Part shown: positions 1 through 10,400 of the stretch, piece after piece
Position numbering within the stretch: the stretch's first letter is position 1
How the letters are laid out: each line of letters starts with the position of its first letter
Assembly: GCA_914767715.1 (NCBI GenBank)
Contig: OU612071.1
Coordinates: 9,719,493-9,779,492 of the forward strand
Length of the DNA: 60,000 bases
Direction of reading: 5' to 3'
Source: Membranipora membranacea
Lineage: Eukaryota; Bryozoa; Gymnolaemata; Cheilostomatida; Membraniporidae
The notes under the pieces: generated by a model
Seen by the model: the letters and a program-made list of their open reading frames with translations, nothing else
What the model was told of the DNA's origin: nothing
Database searches by the model: none
Program-made: the position numbers and the translations under genes

Positions 1-51
1 TGCTGCTCGGTATCACTTAGAGTAGTAGCTTGCAGATCGAATATATAAGTA

Positions 52-402
52 GAATTCATCAATGAATTGATAATTATGAGACAAGGAATCTTGTTGAAGA
101 CATACTATTGTGTCATGCCTACTCTTTGTACTGCTAATCATCCAGTGAAACTGAACATTTGATTTGTGGACCCTTGCTAGTCTTTGATGCCCGGATTATC
201 ATATTACATTAGGTATAATTGATATAATAAGTTTAATTTATCAATGAGTGAATTGATAACTGTGAGGCAAATGGAATCTTGATGAAGTCATTATACTATT
301 GTGTCATGCCTACTCTTTGTACTGCAAATCATCCAGTGAAACTGGACGATTGACTTGCGGGGGAGCTTGCTGGTCTTCAATGCCCAGATTATCATATTAG
401 AT
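52..402. repeat. Imperfect tandem duplication of a ~175-bp unit
   Basis: Two adjacent copies (about 52-215 and 231-402) share long runs such as TGTGTCATGCCTACTCTTTG and the phrase AATCATCCAGTGAAACTG. They differ by scattered substitutions and small indels, so the duplication is not recent. I see no coding potential in it. The remaining bases up to 658 are AT-rich and featureless apart from a polypyrimidine tract and AG at 657-658, which could act as a splice acceptor for the transposase relic that follows. Confidence 0.8.
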
Positions 403-658
403 TATACATTTGATATAACTCTATAATAATGAACTTGATAGAATACCAGCTATAAATTCATTGCACTAGAAACACTAATTTCAAGAATGTGAAGTCTCAA
501 GATGTTTGGTTCTAGTCCATGTGTGAACTTATTTTTATAATAATGCTATCCCAATGATAAGGCTAAACACCGGAAAATAATCTTACCTATTTATAATCTT
601 AGATCTTACCCAGTAGAAAATAATAGTTTGATAATAACTTTAATATTTTATTCTTCAG

Positions 659-1542
659 GCCACGGATAAATCTGTGAGCAGTGCTCTTACCAAGGAAAGC
701 GGGGAAAGGAAACAACCGATAGATATCCTGACTGATGCACGCCACGGCACACGAAAAAACTCCCGGAAAACTGACGTTATATGTATCGGGAATAAAACTA
801 AGAAGGTCGTCGCATTCAAGACTGTGACTTCAGAGGATGACCGTGTAGCCCAGAGACACGAAAAACTGGGAACAGTTAGCATATATAACTCACTAAAGGC
901 ACAAAGTATCACAATCGCCAAGCACTGCCATGACAATAATGCTAGTATCAGCAAATATGTAAGAGAGGAACATCCTGAGACCCTAAACCAGCTAGACAAC
1001 TGGCATGGATTAAAACAGCTAGAGAAATCATTACAGAACATCTCTAAGGGGCCAAAACGAGACCATGGAAGAACGTGGCATAATGAGCTCGACGACAAGC
1101 CGCATGCTATCCGAGTACATGCACAATTCTGCCTGAAGAATTGTAATGGAAGTGCAGAAAACTTCCGAACAGCGTTTGTCAACTGTGTCAAACACTACCA
1201 GGGTGATCACACCAACTGCCCCTACATCTCTCGCTGCAAAACTGACACAGCAGCCGGACGGTTTATAACCCCACGAAGAAGCCAGTATTCAGTGAGAGGG
1301 CTGTCCAACTACTGACAGATGCGCTAGAAAAGTCTCACATGTACAAGAACGCCCACCTGTATGTTGAGGACATGTCGACAGCACATGTGGAAAGTTTCAA
1401 TACAACACTGAATGTCTTACATGACAAAAGAATCAGTTTTTCGCATCAAACTTACAAAGCCAAAACTGCATTGGCCGTTGGGTTTTGGAATGAGGGCAAA
1501 GAAAAATTTTGCGATACTGTATGGGACCATTTTGTAGATTAG
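659..1542 (+). pseudogene. Frameshifted transposase-like relic
   Basis: An open frame runs from 659 (just after a TTCTTCAG acceptor) to 1315 and continues in a different frame at 1339-1542. The first part contains TDARHGTRKN near its start and HPETLNQLDNWHGLKQLEK in the middle. The second part contains STAHVESFNTTLNVLHDKRI. This resembles a family of cut-and-paste-transposase-like proteins common in invertebrate and fish genomes, with a conserved aspartate block, an H-x-x-D-x-W-H block and an H-V-E-S-F-N block near the C terminus. I cannot name the superfamily with confidence. The frame shift falls at about 1265-1285, and no terminal inverted repeats or upstream N-terminal part were found, so it is most likely a dead fragment. 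Confidence 0.65.
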
Positions 1543-2497
1543 TAATTTTTGTTTCTGAAAATTTATAACTTGATAATTTTAATTGATAACTGTTTCTGTG
1601 AATTGCTGAGAGATTCCCAAACAACTCTGAAATTTTGACTTGGTAAATTTTTCACTTCTATATTTAATTTATCACGTATCTCGATCCTATATCATATGAG
1701 AAAACATTTTATTATTATGTGCAGGTATAAAACAACATTTTATCAACGGGACAATTTCACCTTTCGGTAAAGGTCCTTCTCTATTGACCTGTGTTATGGC
1801 TTTGACGAGACTAGCTCCTCTTGTTCTTTAGAAATATTACTCTCTCATTCACTTTCATTTCCTCAAGATTATTTTTAGTACCAGTGTATCAGGATTATTA
1901 CATACCATTACAATAGTTGGAATTAATTGCCACTACCTACTACACTATTTTACAGCTCAATACAACAGGAAATAAATCATCATTACTTGTTTACACAAAT
2001 ACAACTATTTTTATTAGCTTATGTAAAGTGTCGCATCCTGTCAACATCACATAAACAGTGCAATCATATTCACTGCAACTATTTGGATGCCTGCAAAGCT
2101 GCAAGGGCACAGGTGTTGCCTGATTTCTTGCATAACCCACTTCACCACTTGAAAAAACACTTGAAACATGTAAGCTCAATTCCTGCAAAACTCAAATGCA
2201 CCGTGGACTGGGCTCAAATAGGCGTAACTAGGCGTGACATTACACTCATTATCCAATCGTTTTGCTTGTCAATTGCAAATACTAATTATGATTAATCCCG
2301 GTGCACCCCCTTTGTCGCGTTGCTCTTTAATGAAGAGATCAGATAAGGATTGCAGTTTTTGGCACAAGCTACATATCATTCAAATGAGAATCATAGAGCT
2401 GCCCTATTATTCCTGTTATAATATTATATCTCACAATCTTATTGGCTGGGCAACTCGTGCCTGGTTACATGTGCCAAAAAGAATGCAATTGTTATAT
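1543..2497. other. No gene recognised
   Basis: This stretch is AT-rich with only short chance open frames on both strands. I looked on the minus strand for the downstream coiled-coil and SRCR exons expected for the receptor gene whose transmembrane exon lies at 3629-3832 and found none, so they probably lie left of the window. Confidence 0.5.
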
Positions 2498-4473
2498 GGT
2501 CACACTCAACAGAGATGGATGCATGACAAAATAAACGGTTAAAGCTTTTGATTGTCATTGAGTTATGTGATTGACTATTGGTTACTTGTTACTTGTTTCA
2601 GTTGTCAGAAAAAGGCAATAAATTGGCAGTTAGCCAAATTATGATCTCCAACTCCCCAACCAACTGAGCAAGATTTTCCAGTCTCCAATAGGTGACAGAG
2701 ATTTGTTATGCTGATTTTCCAGTTTGCTTGTGATTGACAGGGAACATTTGGTATCTGAATATAATTTTTTATTGGCAGTACACAATTATCAACAGAAAGA
2801 ATTGGGAACCGCCATGCTATATTAGCTCCAATTTTTCAGACAGGATTTGGTCTTTCGTTAAGAGGCGCATATCGCAAAATCCAGCACTGCACTGCTTAAA
2901 TATAACACCAAAGTCTGTATTTGTCTGCGATACTGCAAAACCTAACATCATTAAAATATATTTTACCAGGGTATGATATGATATGATATAATGATGCAGT
3001 GTGAGGATTGGCACAAGCTGCAAACATTGAAATAAATTCAATCATAACCATAAAGCCAAGCGGTCAAAGTTTTTGCTTCACTCCTTAGATCCCTGGCTCT
3101 CTCATATTGAATCATGTGTTGCAGTCTTATAGGCAAAACTTTTTGGCTCTGTGTCCAGGTGCAAATTTGCATTGCAATGTGTCTAATTTATGATCTATGG
3201 TCACAGATGTACTCTTGCTATGTCATTTAAAATATTCTTATTGAAATCTTATTGGCCGAATTACTGGATCTATGTGTGTTCCAAAAAAGACATTGGCATT
3301 GGAATGTGTCAAAATTCTGATCTTTGGTAACAGAATGATTCCACCTTCCCTCTTGCTATATCGTTTAAAAAGATTTGATTGATTTGATTGTCACATCCTA
3401 AATAATTATAAAAGACAAAATATTTGATAGGTCAGGGCGGGGATGCAATTGCTCTAATTCGGTTCCAGCTTGCAAGTAGCACACTTTGGGAACCTTAAAT
3501 AACTTATGCTCTGACCATACCAACTGATCCACATGAATCCTCTACCTGCACCTATATACGCCCTTAAGGATTTATGCTTATTTTTCAACTTGTTACCCCT
3601 GTCATTATAATTTTTACTAGAAACTCACTCTGTGCCTGAGCTGTCTGCTTTCCCATCTGGTCAATATGATCGCCAAGTTCATTGATCTTCATCACTGTGA
3701 GTATCAAAGCAGCACATGAGGCCAGCAGCGCAAGAATAGATATCAGCAGAAGAATGAGTACACACCTCTTGTCATAGCCCTTTGATTCATTGTTCTCGTT
3801 CGTTGGATAAGTTTCTTGCACATCTTGCCCTGCTGTGTATGATAAATAGGTGTAACAAAATATATACAATGTAATAGTTGTATAAAATTATTTTGACATT
3901 GATCACTTGCGAGCTTTGCCATTTTACTTCAAATTGGTGAAATATACTGCACTCACAGTTTAAATTAGCCCAGGATAAAAAGGTCCAGAACTAAAAGTTG
4001 CATCTTGGAAAATTAGAGCTATGCTTGATCGACGGAATGTAGAAAGGCCTGAGAGACAGTGTGCGATAATATCGCATGAACTTGAACATAGATATTGCAG
4101 CACTGAGTGGTGAACTCGGATTTCCAGAAACAGGCTGCATCAGACAGGAAGTAGGCAACTCAATATAAAAATACGGCCAACGGGCCATTAGGTACAAACT
4201 TTGGCCACAACAGTGATCTTGTGTACTTTTTCCAAAAATGCTTTTTATATGTGAATTCTCGCCGACCGATCACTTAATTTAATTCTGTTTTTCTAATTAT
4301 ACACGCAGGAACAAAATCACTTTTAATATTGCTTCAAGCCCCATGAAGTGTTGATTAGTTATGAGAAATTTGAAAATCATAGTCAGTTGTGTTCAGAAAT
4401 GGACCATTTGTGTAGTATGATAGCTTGATGACAACAGTCAATATGAGATCAACCTGATGTACCATCAGCTGAG
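2498..4473 (-). repeat. Duplicated block A, copy 1
   Basis: This block is collinear with 19668-21412. Both copies contain a receptor transmembrane exon and its flanking intron sequence. Shared landmarks include GTCTCCAATAGGTGACAGA, CCTGCACCTATATA and TAGCTTGATGACAACAGTCA. Homology stops at about 4473 here and 21412 in the other copy. In the second copy block B follows directly. Here about 8.5 kb of unrelated DNA intervenes. Confidence 0.9.
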
Positions 4474-7400
4474 TGGGACTCTCCAATCACCCAATCCTGA
4501 TGAAACCATCTGCCAAGACCCTGGGGATATCTTGTTATGACTCAGGGCAATTTCTATCACTGTAGGAAAGATGAATGATCAAATATTATCATACTTGCCA
4601 AGTAATCTAAATACAAAATAGGGAGATTTCACTTTACGGCGATACTGCACCACAATGTGGTGCTTCGAGGGTGCGAAGCACACGAGTCACCCACCTGGGG
4701 GTTTGGGGGGCGGTGTGAGCCCCCCAACGAGTACGGGGCGGAGCCCCTCTGCAGAAGCTCTGAGAGCGTTTCCAGCCACTAGGAAGGGCTAAAAAGGTAT
4801 ATTTGACCCCAAATAATTTCATGTTTGTACTAGTACTTAATTAAATATAAAACTGAAGTGAAATACACTTTAAACAATTACAATCAATCCATGGGCCCCT
4901 GGGACTCTTACATACATACCTTTACATTGTCAATGTCAAGTATCAAACACCCCATTGGCAAAGTAGAGGCATGTAAGTCCCAGGTGTCATTGGCTACAAG
5001 TGCCCATGCATCATCAAGATCTGAAAATGTGCTCAGTCACAGACAGTGAGAATCCAGATAAGGTACCATATTCCTGTTTGACTAACATCAAATATGTTTC
5101 AAAGTCTTTGGTCCAAGCTTTGTTAAATTGTAGTGGACCTACCTTTGGAATTGTTAGGTTTCTATTTCCTTTCACTTAAATTTAACTAGAGTAGACAGTA
5201 CAAAATTAATACTAAAAAATGTGTGATCTGAAAGGAAACGAAAACTAAATGTATACACTTGACTAGCTACTTTATATTGTGACCAATGACAGTCAGTGTT
5301 GTGAGTTATGAGAGGATGCTATTGGTCATTTACAATAATAGGCTGAATCTTAACAAAACAGGTAAATTTGTTAGGATTATTTAATTTGATAATTCTTTCA
5401 ATTTTGTGTGCAAAGACCTTAACAGTAACTAGTCAACAACAACATGTGCTTGGATAACTATCAAAAAATTGCGATTGGACTGTTTTCTCTAAAATCTGGA
5501 GGAAATAGTGAGATTTACAAAAAGTGGGAGGTGGGTGTAAAAATCTGGAGGGTCACGCCTAAATCGTGAGACTTGGCAAGTATGAATATTATAGTCCAGC
5601 AGCCACCAACATCAAAGATTCAGTTTAATAATGTCTCTTTTGGGCCACAATTTGATTATCGAGGCCCTAGGGCACATGAGAAGGCCTAGGAGTGTTCATA
5701 AACACAAAATGTACACCTCTCTAAGGACACGATAAGTAGCTGGGGACGTTTTTAAGGGGCAAAAAATATGACACTGGAAAACTATCATATGCGATAGGAA
5801 AACCGATGGAATTCTATGGGAACACCCCTATTATTGTAATGAAAAACCCGGGTCACATGGCATTGTTTACATGAGAATGTATTAGTGAACAGTGTAGCCT
5901 CTGTGCTGTACTGCTATGGTATGTGGACAGCACCGAAACTGTTACTCCTATCACCCAGAAAAGATTTACTACAATAGTATGCAAGGCATCGGGAAGGACA
6001 GAAATAATAACCCTTTGTGTGTTATCTATACAATCAGGCATATAATCCCTCTTGTTAGCTATTCTGGTTAAAATTCATTGGAATGACATGAGGTTATAAA
6101 AGTTGTCATAACTCAAAAAACTAATAAGATTAGAAGGAAAGTTTGAAACATAAACCTCTTCTACATAAAATTCTTGATCTATCTATCCTTTTTCTATCTG
6201 TCTAGCAATACCAGAAATAATTTTAATGATACTGAAACACACAACAAAGTTTATAAATAGACTTATTTTGCGTTTAGCTTATCACAGATCCCCTCATAAT
6301 GGTTTTACACAAACAAGACTTATACCACTGGACAGGACAGTTTGTTTGGATGAGAGATAAAAAAAATAATGAACTCTTTACAGGCAATATTACAGTCATG
6401 CTGCAGGTGTCAGCGGAGAGGGTGCACTAACTACAAAGTTTATGCAGGCACTGCTATTGTATTATATTTATGGATCAATGGCTAGTAGTTGGAAAGCTGC
6501 TTTGTACTAGATACTAAACAGCATTAGTAAGGTGTTTTGTACTAACTACTAACAAGCATAGCAGTCTATTGATGCAACTATGTAGCTCAAATCAGCAATA
6601 AACCAACTTGTAATTTGCTTGCCTTTATACAAGCGATGCCTAAACCGAACCTGAATATTTTCATGCGAGCTTGATGACACTACCTGATGTGAACACACAG
6701 GGTAAACCTCGATTTCACGAACCTCAAGCAAATCTCAGCAAGGCTCACTCAAACACATGTATCCTCTTTTGATATGCAAAAAGATGTGAGACCAGAATGC
6801 ATCAGTATGAATCGAGTGCCAAGCCTTTTTATCCGTGATAAACCATGATTTTGAATTGGATATACATATAAAGAACTTTATTGGGTACAAGAAGTCATAT
6901 GGAAACCAGTACTAGGATACAAAAAATGAATATAAAAATGAGATTGCAGCCAAAAAATGTGATCTGTGACACATTTCAAAGTAAATACCCTCAAATGATG
7001 GAGAAAAGTAGTAAGATACACAACTGCAGATAAGATGAGATGGCAGCCAAATAATGGAATCAAAGGCACATTTCAATTGAAATGTCCCTCAAATGAGGGA
7101 GCTGTAATGAGATACAAAAAACTGAGAAGGCCTCTCGGAGAAATGAGCAAGCAAGGCAGGCAAGTAGAATAAAATTCAAAAATATGACTATTTGTAAAAA
7201 AGATGAAGGAACGCTGTTCCTAAGTGATCTAAAGATAATACTAAAATCGGACTGATATAAAGAGTCATGTATGGCATACCTGAGTATGATACGGAGGGAA
7301 TAATTATGATTTGCCTGAGGTAAAACAGTACTGATTGTCAAAAGAAAGAATTCAATCAAAAGAAGAAAAACATCAGAGATGGCAGAGTAAAATTGCGTGT

Positions 7401-10400
7401 AAAATTGATAAATGAAAATTTATCGCAGGGCTGACTGTGGGTGCAGTGTACGCTGACCCGAAGAAAGAAAGCTCAATTGCAAAAGGGAAGGTCAGCAATC
7501 AAGGCGCATAGGCTTGTTCAAAAAAAAGAGAAAACAATGAAGAAACAGGGACAGGAACCAGCAGATAACCCGAAAAAGAGAGAATTTCGAGAATATTGAC
7601 GCAAACAGTAAAATAATTTTATATTTTGAAGTGGGTAGTATTGATGATGCATTGAATAAATGACAATTTTGAGAGTTTGGCACTATCAAAGGATGCCATA
7701 AATTGTAGTTTAATTGGCAAATCAAATTGGTGAATCGTGAAATAAAGGGATTATTTTGAGACATTGAGTCTGGAAAAAACTGGATCAAAAAAAGGGAGAT
7801 TGTTGAGAGTATGACTCTATCAAAACATGTCATTAATGGAAGGCGGTTCCGGAAAATCTTGAGTCAGTATAACATAAGGGATATATTTTGAGAGATTGAC
7901 TCAAACTAAAATCATAAACTAAAGTATGTTACTTTTCCAAGTATATACAAAGAATTTCAATACAGCACCGGTCTCAGAGTCACACAGAGCAAAAAGCTTG
8001 ATCCCCCACTTCACTGAGTTCATCGGTAGATATTGTTTAAAATACAGACGGCCTTTGTATTTCAGCATTCTTTCATCGACAGCCACTTTTTTGCAAGGAA
8101 TGATATTTGCGAGACAAGTTGCACTGCACTTATCAAGCACAGTGCGGATCTTATAAGGAGGGTCATAGTCAGGGTGATCTTTTGGGTTTTGACCATCAGT
8201 GTCAGCAAAGTGGAGGCACATCTTCAACAGAGTGTAGCGGTAATAAGACATAATCTTGCCAAAATTCCCACCCACAAGCCAATGCTGAGACCAATGGTCA
8301 GCGCAATCTGCAGTTACAGTCAAACCCATAGCTATCTCAATAGAGATGAAGGCTTTGATTTCATCAGCCGTTGTTTCACGCCACATTTTCATTCTACTGT
8401 TAGGTAACAACGGCTGATGACTGTCCAGCCACTGTTGTGCATACAAATTAGTGTGAGTAGCGGTGGTCTGATAAAGCTCAATGGTAAAAAAAAGGGACAA
8501 AAAATCATAAGCAGACATATTTGGGTCTTCATTGACCAGCTTACACTTATTCCCGGGATGTTGCGGGAGCCAAGAGGTGTCTTGCTGATGACAATCTGAT
8601 GTCTCTCTCCAATCAGCATCGAGAATGTCACTAAGTGTAATGTGCGGATGTAGAGTGTTGGATGCTGGTTCATCAGATGGTGGTGTAGGAGGCGTCGCTG
8701 GTAAGGATGGAGGCAGTGGGAATGATGGCTCAGGTATAGTCTCTGGTCTCGGAGTGAGAGCCGGTGTCTGTGAAAAGAATCAGAATAATTGTAAATTTTT
8801 TTCAAATAAATATGTCAATAGATTACTCCCCCCATGTTGTTGGAACCGCAATAATTGATAGTCAGACAGATGACCATATTGGTATTCCGTTCTCCATGAG
8901 CAGACGTAGGGAGGAAAGTTTGAATGAAATATGTTACAAGTTACATATTAATACTATCAATTTTATTTCAGCTTCCCATTTACCAACCAACCTAAGTCAG
9001 CATCGACTATATAGATAAATGAATTATATGACTGCCCGCTGCCAAAGCTAAGTTAGGACGCAAGCTCTTGATAGAATTTCAGCATCTGACTTGGGCAAAG
9101 TGATGCAACAGCATTTATACATGCAGTGTGGTCTGATAAAATCAAATACGCAGGGACGAGCACAAGCAAACAAGATTACACAGAATTGATATGTCGACTA
9201 GCTAAACAATCAGAGATGACATTGCACATAGTTACCTGAGTGATTGGCGGTGAAATAGCTAGATCTGATAGCAAAGAAGGAATTGACCTAGGGGCCGGAA
9301 CCGGAGGCTGTAAAAACAAAACATTATAGTATAAAATATTAATTACTATAATTGTTCCAAGCATTGGCCCTCGCTAAGGCCCTCAAGTCTCTGAAAATAT
9401 TGAGAGGAACAGTTGTAGCCCAGAGTTCAATTTTTTTTATGTGGTACAATAAACCATGGGTGGATAACTTTTTTTCTGAGGAAAAGCCATATTTTATGCA
9501 GGCTTAAATCAAGAGGATGCGATATATTTTCACTCATAATATTGAAACAGGGGTAACAATTTCATTCATAAAAACTGTGGCATGTTACAAGAAACATCAG
9601 GTCAACAAAAATACTGGTTTATCTAATCTTCTCAGGCTGTGTGAGGTCATGCTACCTCATGCTTTGATTTGGTTATGTACATATATTTTTTTCTTGTGTT
9701 TCATGTGTATGACAAAGAGGGAAATTTTTGCCAATATGTGTGAAATCAGAGGCAATCAATGTCCAAAGGTTATTGTTCTGGATTATTTTGAAAAAAAAGT
9801 GCTTGAAAAAATATTTGGCTGGCACCAGTACAGTTTGAATATTTTGTGGTTCGGGAAGCTTAGCTACATGTATAATACAGAATGGCCATTATCATAGAGT
9901 GTTATGCATACTTGGATATCCACATAACAAAACAGGAATCAGAATTAGTGTGTAATAAATTTTACAGGTCTAAGGCCAAAGTTGCAAATTGTATTTAGAA
10001 AATTTGGTGCTGGGATTATTAGTTTCTGGTAGTTTGTTCCAAAAATGCATCATGTCAGACCAACAAGCAAACATGCATATTCAAGTTGCAACCACAAGCA
10101 GGCAAAGCAGTTAGCACATCTAGCACAGCAAAAAATACAGAGCAAGCGACACAGTTTCAACAGTACTGTTTCTAAATCACAACACACTAACTTACTTAGT
10201 CAATATCATCACCAAAAAAGGTCTGAAATATGTAGTCAATTATAATATGTAGCGAGCAATTTATTCATTTCTGACAATTTATGAGCCAGGAGATAACATA
10301 TCTCCACATGAGAATTTGGCCGATGACTCATTCCAAAGATTGATAGTGAAATAGCATACCAATGTTATCATTGTTTGGCCTAAACACAGGGTATCAAATG

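Noticed and set aside
3991-4197. 68-codon open frame identical in both block A copies
   Set aside because: Identity of the protein follows from identity of the DNA over 244 bp. No splice sites or homology support translation.
7060-7833. Hydrophobic minus-strand open frames of 99 and 113 codons
   Set aside because: Their composition is that of A-rich DNA read in reverse, they start at non-ATG codons or lack family similarity, and they overlap a tandem repeat.
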